Source: Hyphomicrobiales bacterium
GTDB taxonomy: Bacteria; Pseudomonadota; Alphaproteobacteria; Rhizobiales; Rhizobiaceae
Direction of reading: 5' to 3'
DNA length: 64,000 bases
NCBI GenBank assembly: GCA_900471515.1
Contig: UCFC01000051.1
Coordinates: forward strand, 1-64,000
The translations under genes and the position numbers were made by a program. This document shows positions 53,967 to 64,000 of the stretch, piece by piece (the stretch's first letter is position 1; each line of letters begins with the position of its first letter). A model generated the notes under the pieces. The model saw only the letters and a program-made list of their open reading frames with translations, was not told the DNA's origin and made no database searches.

Positions 53967-55382
53967 TCAGGCCTGTGTGCCGCCGACTGTCACCTGATCC
54001 ATGCGCAGATGCGGCTGGCCGACGCCGACCGGAACCCACTGGCCGGCCTTGCCGCAATTGCCGATGCCGGTATCGAGCTTCATGTCGTTGCCGATCATCG
54101 ATACGCGCTTCATCGCATCCGGGCCGTTGCCGATCAGCATGGCGCCCTTGATCGGCGCGCCGATCTTGCCGTTTTCGATGAGATAGGCCTCGGTGCAGCC
54201 GAAGACGAACTTGCCCGACGTGATATCCACCTGGCCGCCGCCGAAGGAGACGGCGTAAATGCCCTTCTTGACCGAGGCGATGATCTCTTCCGGCGTCTTG
54301 GTGCCGCCGAGCATATAGGTGTTGGTCATGCGCGGCATCGGCACATGCGCGTAGCCCTGGCGGCGGCCGTTGCCGGTCGGCGCCATGCCCATAAGCCGGG
54401 CGTTCTGCCGGTCCTGCATGTAGCCGACGAGCCTGCCGTTTTCGATCAGCACGTTGTAGGCGGACGGCGTGCCTTCGTCGTCGATGGTGATCGAGCCGCG
54501 GCGGCTGTCGATCGTGCCGTCGTCGACGACGGTGACGCCGGGGGCGGCCACCATCTGGCCGAGCAGGCCTGCAAAGGCGGACGTCTTCTTGCGGTTGAAG
54601 TCGCCTTCAAGCCCGTGGCCCACGGCCTCGTGCAGCATGACGCCCGGCCAGCCGGAGCCGAGCACCACATCCATCGTGCCGGCCGGCGCATCGATTGCTT
54701 CGAGATTGACGAGCGCCTGGCGCAGCGCCTCGTCCGCACCGTGCTGCCAGCTGCCGGTCGCGATGAAATCGCCGAAACCGATGCGGCCGCCCTGGCCGTA
54801 GGAGCCGCTTTCCTGGCGGTCGCCTTCGCCGACCACGACCGAGATGTTGATGCGCGTCATCGGCCGGATATCCTGCACGCGATGGCCGTCGGCGCGCAGG
54901 ATGTCGACCACCTGCCAGCTTGCGGCAACCGATGCCGTGACCTGCCGCACCTTGTCGTTCTTGCCGCGCAGATAGGCGTCGATATCCGTCAGCACCTTCA
55001 CCTTCTCCTCGAAGGTCGGCGAGCCGATCGGGTTCTCGTCGGTATAGAGCTTGCGGTTCGTGCCCTGGGGGGCGGCGGCGTAGGAGCCGGAATAGCCGCG
55101 CGTGACGGCGCCGACCGCATCGGCCGCCCGCTTCAGCGCCGAAACGGAGAGATCCCCTGCATGCGCATAGCCGACGGCCTCGCCGGCCACCGCGCGCAGG
55201 CCAAAACCCTGCTCGGTATTGAAGCTGCCGCCCTTGAGGCGGCCGTTGTCGAAGCTCAGCGATTCCGCCTGCGCGTGCTCGATGAAAAGCTCGCCGTCGT
55301 CGGCGCCGGAGAGCGCCTCGGCGACATGCTTGCGCATCGTCGCTTCATCGGCATCGAAAAGCGTCAGGAGATCGGTGGTCAT
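53967..55382 (-). CDS. tldD: metalloprotease TldD
   Basis: A 471-residue TldD, which with TldE (PmbA) forms a zinc protease that processes modified peptides such as microcin B17 and degrades unfolded peptides. The metal motif HEAVGH is in GVMLHEAVGHGLEGDF near 246. The N-terminal domain begins MTTDLLTLFDADEATM. The C-terminal GNCGKAGQWVPVGVGQPHLRMDQVTVGG (type) contains the conserved cysteine. The frame is open far upstream, but GCGGAG before the ATG at 55382 fixes the start. TldE is not in the window. GNAT follows; ialB precedes. Confidence 0.96.
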   Translation of the reverse strand: MTTDLLTLFDADEATMRKHVAEALSGADDGELFIEHAQAESLSFDNGRLKGGSFNTEQGFGLRAVAGEAVGYAHAGDLSVSALKRAADAVGAVTRGYSGSYAAAPQGTNRKLYTDENPIGSPTFEEKVKVLTDIDAYLRGKNDKVRQVTASVAASWQVVDILRADGHRVQDIRPMTRINISVVVGEGDRQESGSYGQGGRIGFGDFIATGSWQHGADEALRQALVNLEAIDAPAGTMDVVLGSGWPGVMLHEAVGHGLEGDFNRKKTSAFAGLLGQMVAAPGVTVVDDGTIDSRRGSITIDDEGTPSAYNVLIENGRLVGYMQDRQNARLMGMAPTGNGRRQGYAHVPMPRMTNTYMLGGTKTPEEIIASVKKGIYAVSFGGGQVDITSGKFVFGCTEAYLIENGKIGAPIKGAMLIGNGPDAMKRVSMIGNDMKLDTGIGNCGKAGQWVPVGVGQPHLRMDQVTVGGTQA

Positions 55383-55452
55383 GCTTGTTTGCTCCGCAGG
55401 AAGAGCGGGAATGCTCAATAGCCGATGTAGGTCCGTTGTGCTGCGCGAGCAA

Positions 55453-55474
55453 GCCCTGCCGGTCAGGGCAGGGC
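55453..55474 (-). terminator. hairpin spanning the ialB stop codon
   Basis: GCCCTGCC and GGCAGGGC form a perfect 8-bp stem with a 6-base loop; the ialB stop codon (TGA) lies in the loop. No T-run follows on the minus strand, so attenuation or mRNA stabilisation between ialB and tldD is more likely than clean termination. Confidence 0.4.
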
Positions 55475-56104
55475 GTCGTAGCCTTCCGCGAAGCCTTTGA
55501 GGTCGACGGGGATGCCGATGCCTTCCTCCGGCGTCTGGAAGACGATGAAGGTTGCCTGCGCGCCGCTGCGGAAGGTCTTCAGCAGTTCGTCCTCGAGCAC
55601 GACTTCGGCATAGCAGCCGTCCGCAAAGCAGCGCACGAAATAGGCGCGGCCGATATCCTTGCCGTCGACATTGAGGCCGAGGCCGTTGGGCAGCAGCACG
55701 CCGAGCGGCGCCAGCACGCGCAGGATCTTCGACTTGCGGTCGGCCGTCTTCAGGATGACGACGGAGAGGCCCACTTCCGGACGGTCTTCGGCAATGACGT
55801 TCTGCATCAGCGCGCACTGCTCGGTCGAGGCGCCGGCCGGCTTGTCGCAGACGACGGACCATGCGCCGTGGTTGGAACGGACCGTGCCGGGAGCCTGCGG
55901 CTGCGTCTGGCTGGGCGTCACCTGCTCGACATTCGGGGTCGCGGGCGGGGCGGCCTGCGGCGCCGGAGCGGCGGGCTTCGCAGCCGGCGTGGCGGGGCGC
56001 GACTGTGCCGGCGTCGGCGTCTGCTGCGCGAAAACGGGGCTCGTCGCGGCGGCCGCGATGCCTGCGGTCAGAAGAAGCGACCGCGAGAGGGAACGGAAAC
56101 CCAT
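55463..56104 (-). CDS. invasion-associated locus B (IalB) family protein
   Basis: A 213-residue exported protein. The signal peptide (RSLLLTAGIAAAATSPVFA) is followed by a Pro/Ala/Gln-rich linker (about 28-75) and the IalB domain: GAWSVVCDK, EQCALMQNV, LGVLLPNGLGL, and the paired cysteines in RCFADGCYAEV. The family was named from Bartonella invasion of erythrocytes but is widespread and probably periplasmic. AGAGG precedes the ATG at 56104; the upstream open frame lacks a leader and is rejected. It is divergent from the cytochrome oxidase operon. Confidence 0.9.
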   Translation of the reverse strand: MGFRSLSRSLLLTAGIAAAATSPVFAQQTPTPAQSRPATPAAKPAAPAPQAAPPATPNVEQVTPSQTQPQAPGTVRSNHGAWSVVCDKPAGASTEQCALMQNVIAEDRPEVGLSVVILKTADRKSKILRVLAPLGVLLPNGLGLNVDGKDIGRAYFVRCFADGCYAEVVLEDELLKTFRSGAQATFIVFQTPEEGIGIPVDLKGFAEGYDALP

Positions 56105-56407
56105 GAAAACCTCTGGATATCGAATCATTGCCGCTATTTGTGAAGCTGCCCACAGAAAATGAAAAGCCCCACCCCGTGAAAACCGGGGGACTGCGGCAGA
56201 AATAGGACCTCGCCAAAAGAATGTGCAGCGGGCGGATTGGCCCTCGGGCGCGTTTTTCGTATGCTGATGAAAAGCTTGCAATGTTTTGTCGCGGGCGGGG
56301 AGGCGGCCTTTGAGCAAAAATGCCGCATAGACAATTGCTTCTGCCTGTTGCGGCGGATGCCAAACTGTGGTTTGAAGCGCAGAAGATGGCAAGATTCTGC
56401 GTCCTAT

Positions 56408-56421
56408 TTGATGTAGATCAG
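56408..56421 (+). promoter_or_regulatory. Fnr/FixK-type box upstream of coxB
   Basis: TTGAT-GTAG-ATCAG matches nine of ten conserved bases of the Fnr box TTGAT-N4-ATCAA. It is centred 27 bases upstream of the coxB start codon, a position likely to overlap the promoter or transcription start and thus to repress. The surrounding 337-base gap (56105-56441) also holds a small CCCCG/CGGGG hairpin at 56172-56188 and must contain the ialB promoter. Confidence 0.55.
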
Positions 56422-56441
56422 CGCTCGAGGGAGATTTTAAG

Positions 56442-59055
<2,614 letters not shown>

Positions 59056-59066
59056 GATGCCGGGTC

Positions 59067-59094
59067 CAGACGCCGCAGGCTCCTGCGGCGTCTG
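59067..59094 (+). promoter_or_regulatory. 13-bp perfect hairpin between coxA and ctaB
   Basis: CAGACGCCGCAGG and CCTGCGGCGTCTG pair perfectly around a 2-base centre. No T-run follows. It probably stabilises the upstream coxBA message or partly attenuates transcription, giving more subunits I and II than assembly factors. Confidence 0.55.
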
Positions 59095-59116
59095 ACGATT
59101 GATAAATCAGGACGGA

Positions 59117-60076
59117 ATGATGACGGTTTTCGACAATCACGAGGCTCTTGCTGAAGACGGCGACTTCCGCCTGTCGGAAGCCGGCGCGCGCGATTATTTC
59201 GAGCTTCTGAAGCCGCGGGTCATGTCGCTCGTCGTCTTCACGGCTTTTGCCGGCCTCGTACTGGCACCGGGCCACATCAACCCGATCCTCGGCCTGATCG
59301 CCATTCTCTGCATTGCCGTCGGCGCCGGCGCCTCGGGCGCGCTGAATATGTGGTACGACGCCGATATCGACGCCGTCATGAGCCGCACTGCCAAGCGCCC
59401 GATCCCGGCCGGCCGCATCATGCCCAAGGAAGCGCTGGCCTTCGGCCTCGTGCTCTCCTGCTTTTCGGTGACGATCCTGGGTCTGGCGGTCAACTGGCTG
59501 TCGGCCTTCATCCTCGCCTTCACGATTTTCTTCTATGTCGTCATCTACACGATGTGGCTGAAACGCTCGACGCCGCAGAACATCGTCATCGGCGGCGCCG
59601 CCGGCGCTTTCCCGCCGATGATCGGCTGGGCCTGCGTGACCAATTCCGTCACGATCGAAAGCACGGTTCTTTTCCTCATCATCTTCCTGTGGACGCCGGC
59701 GCATTTCTGGGCGCTCGCGCTGTTCAAGATGCGCGACTATGAGGCCGTCGGCGTGCCGATGCTGCCGAACGTCTCGGGTGAACGCACCACCAAGCACCAG
59801 ATCGTCGCCTATGCCGTGCTGACGGCCGTCTGCGCCGTGCTGCCGACGGTCCTCGGCTTTGCCAGCGCCGGCTACGGGGTGGTCGCTGCGGCGCTCGGTG
59901 CGGTCTTCATATACTGTTCCATCGCCGTCTGGCGCATGCCCGACGGCGACCTGAAGATGATCCCGGCGAAGAAGCTCTTCGGCTTCTCGATCTTCTATCT
60001 CTTCGCCGTGTTCTCCGCGCTGATGCTCGACCGGCTGGTCGCCGTGCTGGTCTCGTATGCAGGAGGCTCGTTCTGA
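59117..60076 (+). CDS. ctaB: protoheme IX farnesyltransferase (heme O synthase)
   Basis: Adds a farnesyl group to heme B to make heme O, the precursor of heme A for the oxidase. The 319 residues have about nine membrane helices and the aspartate motif [23 protein letters not shown] (type) near residue 79. Two ATG codons are adjacent at 59117 and 59120; AGGA at 59109 favours the second slightly, and the difference is one residue. It follows coxA after the hairpin, and its stop overlaps the ctaF start as TGATG. Confidence 0.96.
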   Translation: MMTVFDNHEALAEDGDFRLSEAGARDYFELLKPRVMSLVVFTAFAGLVLAPGHINPILGLIAILCIAVGAGASGALNMWYDADIDAVMSRTAKRPIPAGRIMPKEALAFGLVLSCFSVTILGLAVNWLSAFILAFTIFFYVVIYTMWLKRSTPQNIVIGGAAGAFPPMIGWACVTNSVTIESTVLFLIIFLWTPAHFWALALFKMRDYEAVGVPMLPNVSGERTTKHQIVAYAVLTAVCAVLPTVLGFASAGYGVVAAALGAVFIYCSIAVWRMPDGDLKMIPAKKLFGFSIFYLFAVFSALMLDRLVAVLVSYAGGSF

Positions 60077-60213
60077 TGGAGCTGGTCAAGCTGACGGAAG
60101 CGCAGCGCAAGTCGCGCCGCAACCGCAACATCGCACTCGGCGTCGTGCTCGCCGGCCTGGTGATCCTTTTCTACGCCATCACCATCATCAAGTTCCTGGC
60201 GCATGGAGGCTGA
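60076..60213 (+). CDS. ctaF: small cytochrome oxidase accessory protein CtaF
   Basis: A 45-residue single-pass membrane protein. It begins [18 protein letters not shown], then one hydrophobic helix ([20 protein letters not shown]). Basic residues before the helix put the N-terminus inside. It sits at the place where rhizobial and other alphaproteobacterial cta operons carry a small CoxF/CtaF gene, and its ATG overlaps the ctaB stop. GGAGG before ctaG lies within its last codons. The identification is by size, topology and position. Confidence 0.85.
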   Translation: MELVKLTEAQRKSRRNRNIALGVVLAGLVILFYAITIIKFLAHGG

Positions 60214-60217
60214 TGGG

Positions 60218-60823
60218 ATGAGCGACGCCGTCAACGCACCGAAGAAGCCGCGCAACAATGCCGCCGTCGTCTTCATGTGCCTGAGCTTCGTCGTCGGCAT
60301 GGGCGCCGCAAGCTATGCCGCCGTGCCGCTCTACCGGCTCTTCTGCCAGGTGACGGGCTATAACGGCACGACGCAGCGCGTCGATCAGGCCTCGAGCGTC
60401 ATTCTCGACCGCACCATGCGTGTCACCTTCGACGCCAATGTCGCTCCCGGCCTGCAATGGGAGTTCAAGCCGGTCGAGCGCGAGGTCAATCCGAGGATCG
60501 GCGAAACGATCCAGGTCAATTTCATCGCCGAGAACCGTTCCAACGAGACCCAGCGCGGCCAGGCGATCTTCAACGTGACGCCGGGCGAGGCGGGCGCCTA
60601 TTTCAACAAGGTGCAATGTTTCTGCTTTAATGAAACGGACCTGAAGCCGGGCGAAAAGCTTGAAATGCCGGTCGTGTTCTACATCGATCCGGAAATTACC
60701 AAGGCCGCTGAATCGAAAAGCATTCGCACGGTCACGCTGTCCTACACGTTCTATCCCAAAGAGGGTCCGAAGCCGGTGGCTTCGAATGAGGGTAGTGCGG
60801 GACAGGCTGAAAAGAAACTTTGA
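60218..60823 (+). CDS. ctaG: cytochrome c oxidase assembly protein CtaG (Cox11)
   Basis: A copper chaperone that delivers copper to CuB of subunit I. The 201 residues have one N-terminal membrane helix ([23 protein letters not shown], type) and a periplasmic domain with the copper motif CFCF in [15 protein letters not shown] near 131. GGAGG at 60205 precedes the ATG at 60218. It lies between ctaF and ctaE in the operon. Function is firmly inferred from family and context. Confidence 0.96.
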   Translation: MSDAVNAPKKPRNNAAVVFMCLSFVVGMGAASYAAVPLYRLFCQVTGYNGTTQRVDQASSVILDRTMRVTFDANVAPGLQWEFKPVEREVNPRIGETIQVNFIAENRSNETQRGQAIFNVTPGEAGAYFNKVQCFCFNETDLKPGEKLEMPVVFYIDPEITKAAESKSIRTVTLSYTFYPKEGPKPVASNEGSAGQAEKKL

Positions 60824-60880
60824 TTGAGGAGTGTTTCCGGCAGCGCCGGAAGCGGAGAAGGAAGACACCGGGGATCTGAC

Positions 60881-61759
60881 ATGGCCGATGCTCATCAGAA
60901 AAATCACGACTATCACATCATAGCTCCGAGCCCGTGGCCGATACTGGCCTCGCTCGGCGCATTCCTGATGGCCTTCGGCGGCGTCGGCTACATGCGCTAC
61001 CTGAACGGCGGCTCGCTGCATGTTCTCGGCATCGAATGGGCTCATCCGTGGGTCTTCTTCATCGGCCTGGCCGTCGTTTTCTACGTCATGTACGGCTGGT
61101 GGTCCGACACCGTGAAGGAAGCCCACGAGGGCGCCCATACGCGCGTCGTGTCGCTGCACCTGCGCTACGGCATGATCATGTTCATCGCTTCGGAAGTGAT
61201 GTTCTTCGTCGCCTGGTTCTGGGCCTATTTCGACGCCAGCCTTTATCCGCACGAAGCTATCCAGGCCTCGCGCCTTGCCTATACCGGCGGCGTCTGGCCG
61301 CCGAAGGGCATCGAGGTTCTCGATCCCTGGCACCTGCCGATCTACAACACCGTCATCCTGCTGCTGTCGGGCACGACGGTGACCTGGGCGCACCATGCCC
61401 TGCTGCACAACGATCGCAAGGGTCTCGTTCAGGGACTGACGCTGACCGTCCTGCTCGGCATACTCTTCTCCTCCGTGCAGGCCTATGAATATGCCCACGC
61501 TCCCTTCGAGTTCCGCAACTCGATCTATGGCGCGACCTTCTTCATGGCCACTGGCTTCCACGGCTTCCACGTCCTGGTCGGCACCATCTTCCTGCTGGTC
61601 TGCCTCATCCGTGCGCTGCGCGGCGATTTCACCCCGAAGCAGCATTTCGGCTTCGAGGCGGCTGCCTGGTACTGGCACTTCGTCGACGTCGTCTGGCTGT
61701 TCCTGTTCTTCTGCATCTACGTCTGGGGCGGCTGGGGCGCTCCGGTCGCCGCGGGCTGA
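60881..61759 (+). CDS. ctaE: cytochrome c oxidase subunit III
   Basis: Subunit III, 292 residues with seven membrane helices, which stabilises the oxidase and supports proton uptake. Typical stretches are HDYHIIAPSPWPILASLGAF, MFFVAWFWAYFDASLYP and FHGFHVLVGTIFLLVCLIRA. The frame is open further upstream; the ATG at 60881 is chosen because it gives the normal MADAHQKNHDYH start, though the ribosome site is weak. It is the last gene of the operon, which ends at the terminator 61781-61812. Confidence 0.96.
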   Translation: MADAHQKNHDYHIIAPSPWPILASLGAFLMAFGGVGYMRYLNGGSLHVLGIEWAHPWVFFIGLAVVFYVMYGWWSDTVKEAHEGAHTRVVSLHLRYGMIMFIASEVMFFVAWFWAYFDASLYPHEAIQASRLAYTGGVWPPKGIEVLDPWHLPIYNTVILLLSGTTVTWAHHALLHNDRKGLVQGLTLTVLLGILFSSVQAYEYAHAPFEFRNSIYGATFFMATGFHGFHVLVGTIFLLVCLIRALRGDFTPKQHFGFEAAAWYWHFVDVVWLFLFFCIYVWGGWGAPVAAG

Positions 61760-61780
61760 TCGAGGCCGGACAAGAAATCG

Positions 61781-61812
61781 AAAAAGGCGGGTGCCGTCGG
61801 CCCCGCCTTTTT
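61781..61812. terminator. terminator of the cytochrome oxidase operon
   Basis: AAAAAGGCGGG and CCCGCCTTTTT form an 11-bp stem with a 10-base loop. A/T runs flank both sides, so it works in both directions, for ctaE and for the convergent CPT-like gene. Confidence 0.88.
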
Positions 61813-61837
61813 CTTTGCCCTGAAAGGATCCTCCGGC

Positions 61838-62479
61838 CTATCGCTGGCCGGCCAGCGTCTCGAAGGCCGAGGGCTCGGGAATGCCGAGGTCCAGCTGGTG
61901 GCGGATCGCCTCGGCGCATTCGAGCGCCGTCAGCACGGACGTATCGACCTCCATGTCGTAGAGGCCGGGGCGATGCACCTCGTCCTGCCAGCGCTGCACC
62001 GGTTCCGGTACGGGCATCTCCTCGCTGGCGCGCAGATAGAGGCCCTCTCGTCCCTCCTGAACGATCTCCCGCCGCTGCATGATCGTCTCCAGCGGACATC
62101 TGACACCGACGAACAGCACCGAGAAGCCCTCCAGGCGCCGGGCGCAATCGCCGAGAATGCCGAGCGGCTGCGAATAGCTGTCGTGATGGCCAAGGTCGGC
62201 GACGACATTGAGGCCCAATCCCGCATGGATGGCGATCGATTCGTAGAGCGCCGCATAGAGGAACGGCACCAGTTCCTCGAGGTCCGGCCGCTCGCCGCCG
62301 GGCCTTAAGCCTATGCCGGGCAGGTAGCGCTCCGGCGTCATGGCATTGTAGGTATCGACGCCGAGGTTGATCCACGGCCCCTCGAATTCGTTCTGGATTG
62401 CGCGCGCAATGCTGGATTTGCCGCTTCGCGGCGCGCCGTTCAGGATTATGATCTGTCCGGCATGGCTATCGTTGCTCAT
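61838..62479 (-). CDS. chloramphenicol phosphotransferase-like kinase
   Basis: A 213-residue P-loop protein of the CPT family (chloramphenicol 3-O-phosphotransferase relatives, close to shikimate-kinase folds). Walker A is GAPRSGKSS near residue 15. The segment NLGVDTYNAM near 37-46 carries the aspartate at the position of the catalytic base of chloramphenicol phosphotransferase. Whether it phosphorylates a drug or a metabolite is unknown. It runs against the cytochrome operon and sits between ctaE and the DUF983-surf1 pair, which are usually contiguous. ATG at 62479 is clear. Confidence 0.82.
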   Translation of the reverse strand: MSNDSHAGQIIILNGAPRSGKSSIARAIQNEFEGPWINLGVDTYNAMTPERYLPGIGLRPGGERPDLEELVPFLYAALYESIAIHAGLGLNVVADLGHHDSYSQPLGILGDCARRLEGFSVLFVGVRCPLETIMQRREIVQEGREGLYLRASEEMPVPEPVQRWQDEVHRPGLYDMEVDTSVLTALECAEAIRHQLDLGIPEPSAFETLAGQR

Positions 62480-62605
62480 CAGTCTTCTTCTTCTGTTTGG
62501 CGCGAATCACCGAGGCGAAATCGCGCAGGTATTTCCTTTCGGGATGCGAATACTTTATGGGAGAGTTAAGGCAGAAGCCGAAAAGCCGTCCAAAAGGAGG
62601 TGGGC

Positions 62606-62986
62606 ATGAACGAAGAGAGCGCGCAATTTCCGCCGGTCGATCCGGTCAAGACCGGCATCAAGGGATGCTGCCCGCGCTGCGGTCATGGCCAGCTCTTCGA
62701 TGGCGTGCTGGGCCTCAAGCCGCGCTGTGCCGCCTGCGGGCTCGACTATTCCTTTGCCGATGCCGGCGATGGTCCCGCCGTCTTCGTCATCCTGATCGTC
62801 GGTTTCATCGTCATCGGCTCGGTGCTCTGGTTGCAGGTCAATTACGCGCCGCCGATCTGGGTTCATATCCTGCTCTTCGGCCCGCTGACGATCGTTCTCT
62901 CGCTGCTGGCGCTGCGCTGGTGCAAGGGCATTCTCATCGCCATGCAATACCGCCACAATGCCCGCGAGGGACGCCTGAGTGACTGA
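62606..62986 (+). CDS. DUF983 family membrane protein
   Basis: A 126-residue protein with two zinc-ribbon-like cysteine pairs in CCPRCGHGQLF and PRCAACGLDY (about 20-47) and two membrane helices (about 58-80 and 85-105). DUF983 proteins are often encoded with cytochrome oxidase genes in alphaproteobacteria and may take part in oxidase assembly; this is not proven. AGGAGG is close upstream of the ATG at 62606. Its end overlaps the surf1 start by eight bases. Confidence 0.92.
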   Translation: MNEESAQFPPVDPVKTGIKGCCPRCGHGQLFDGVLGLKPRCAACGLDYSFADAGDGPAVFVILIVGFIVIGSVLWLQVNYAPPIWVHILLFGPLTIVLSLLALRWCKGILIAMQYRHNAREGRLSD

Positions 62987-63731
62987 CATCGAAAGTCCGG
63001 CTCCGCGCCGCAGGCTGCCGGTCTTCACCGGCATCGCCGTTCTCGCCGCGCTTGCCATCCTGATTTCGCTCGGCACCTGGCAGGTGGAGCGCCTTCACTG
63101 GAAGGAGGGGCTGCTTGCCGATATCGCCGCGCGCCGCGCCGCCGCACCGGTTCCGCTCGCCGATATCGAAGCGCTGGCGGCCAAGGGCGGGGATATCGAA
63201 TATCGCACGGTCACGGCCACCGGCCGTTACGTCAACAACAAGGAGCGCCACTTCTTCGCCACCTGGCGCGGCCAGACCGGCTATTACATCTACACGCCGC
63301 TGCAGCTTGCCGACGGGCGCTATCTCTTCGTCAACAGAGGCTTCGTTCCCTTTGAGAACAAGGAGCCGGAAATGCGCATGCAGGGCCAGTTGACCGACCA
63401 GCAGACAGTGACCGGCCTTGCGCGCGCCAGACTTCCGGCCAAACCCTCCTGGCTGGTGCCCGACAATGACGTGGCGAAAAACATCTTCTACTGGAAGGAT
63501 CTCGACGTGATGGCTTCCAGCGTCGATCTCGACAAGGCCAGCGTCGTGCCCTTCTTCGTCGATGCCGATTCCACGCCCAACCCGGCGGGCCTCCCGATCG
63601 GCGGCGTCACGCAGGTCGATCTGCCGAACGACCATCTTCAATATGCCTTCACCTGGTATGGGTTGGCGGCGGTGCTGGTCGTGGTGGTCGCCATTTCCTG
63701 GTTCCGCCCCCGCAAGGGTGCGGCGCAATAG
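62979..63731 (+). CDS. surf1: SURF1 family cytochrome oxidase assembly protein
   Basis: A 250-residue assembly factor involved in placing heme a in oxidase subunit I. It has two membrane helices (about 16-36 and 218-238) around a periplasmic domain. The family's LGTWQVERLHWKEGL near the first helix and the FVNRGFVPFENKEP segment are present. The start is GTG at 62979, inside the DUF983 gene, with GAGGG eight bases upstream. It works with the ctaB and ctaG products encoded upstream. Confidence 0.95.
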   Translation: MTDIESPAPRRRLPVFTGIAVLAALAILISLGTWQVERLHWKEGLLADIAARRAAAPVPLADIEALAAKGGDIEYRTVTATGRYVNNKERHFFATWRGQTGYYIYTPLQLADGRYLFVNRGFVPFENKEPEMRMQGQLTDQQTVTGLARARLPAKPSWLVPDNDVAKNIFYWKDLDVMASSVDLDKASVVPFFVDADSTPNPAGLPIGGVTQVDLPNDHLQYAFTWYGLAAVLVVVVAISWFRPRKGAAQ

Positions 63732-63792
63732 TATCGCTTCAATTCCACCCCATATTGGGTTAGAGGTCCCTGAAGCTTAACCTGGATATGTC

Positions 63793-64000
63793 ATGAACAT
63801 TGCGGCAAAACCTCCTTTGACGATCAGGCTCTGCGGTCCGCGCGGTTTCTGCGCCGGCGTCGACCGTGCGATCCAGATCGTCGTGCTGGCGCTGAAGGCC
63901 TATGGCGCGCCCGTCTATGTCCGCCACGAGATCGTCCATAACCGCTATGTCGTGGAAGGCCTGGAGGCCAAGGGCGCCGTCTTCGTCGAGGAGCTTGACG
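63793..64000 (+). CDS. ispH: 4-hydroxy-3-methylbut-2-enyl diphosphate reductase, N-terminal part
   Basis: The first 69 codons of IspH (LytB), the iron-sulfur enzyme that makes IPP and DMAPP in the last step of the MEP pathway; dxs at 30-32 kb makes the first intermediate. The start [20 protein letters not shown] (20 residues) includes Cys20, the first cluster ligand. [10 protein letters not shown] with its conserved histidine follows. The gene is cut by the window edge. TGGA lies upstream of the ATG at 63793. Position after surf1 is typical of rhizobia. Confidence 0.95.
   Translation, partial: MNIAAKPPLTIRLCGPRGFCAGVDRAIQIVVLALKAYGAPVYVRHEIVHNRYVVEGLEAKGAVFVEELD

Overview
The window is a GC-rich, gene-dense chromosomal segment of an alphaproteobacterium, most likely a member of the Rhizobiaceae (Rhizobium/Agrobacterium relatives). 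The call rests on families that are mostly rhizobial (DUF6101, DUF1217, BA14K, DUF1344, an Atu4866-domain protein, IalB, BioMNY), on the ctaCDBFGE cytochrome oxidase order ending in DUF983-surf1-ispH, and on rhizobial-type intergenic palindromes. The genus cannot be fixed from sequence alone. No tRNA, rRNA, CRISPR array, insertion sequence or prophage is visible.

1-10 kb: DUF523 and glyS on the minus strand, then tex, cfa, a histidine phosphatase, a MipA/OmpV-type outer-membrane protein and ubiA on the plus strand. 10-20 kb: a 1251-residue DUF1217 protein built from about eleven tandem units, the least ordinary gene here; a minus-strand run (uncharacterised protein, Sua5/TsaC, FAD-linked dehydrogenase); a solitary Rieske oxygenase; and a BA14K gene behind a textbook EcfG/RpoE2 stress promoter. 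20-25.6 kb: ZntB, a two-gene acyl-CoA dehydrogenase / enoyl-CoA isomerase operon with a LiuR-like site, and a tlyA-rRNA methyltransferase pair.

25.6-36.2 kb: a minus-strand housekeeping backbone (histone deacetylase family, xseB, dxs, tlyA) interrupted by accessory blocks: a chemoreceptor, an AraC/SDR/Atu4866 module, a pirin, a lipoprotein gene apparently coupled to a 15-codon leader ORF, and a second SDR. 36-42.4 kb: thioesterase, bioMNY biotin importer, an AlkZ/YcaQ-like glycosylase, ribBA with a degenerate second domain, and aroC. 42.4-53.4 kb: a GGDEF-EAL sensor, DUF1344, phosphatase, fabI, a class-B J protein, a 17-kDa-antigen lipoprotein, pdxH, polysaccharide deacetylase, a PBP5-type carboxypeptidase with SPOR, and a MazG-like protein.

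53.4-64 kb: GNAT, tldD and ialB on the minus strand, then the complete aa3 oxidase operon coxB-coxA-ctaB-ctaF-ctaG-ctaE, including a 45-codon ctaF. A chloramphenicol-phosphotransferase-like gene in the opposite direction separates the operon from DUF983, surf1 and the truncated ispH. A near-consensus Fnr/FixK box lies just upstream of coxB.

Most of the region is core metabolism and envelope biology. The points that deserve follow-up are the DUF1217 repeat protein, several perfect intergenic dyads of unknown function, the leader ORF, and the accessory insertions inside otherwise conserved gene strings.
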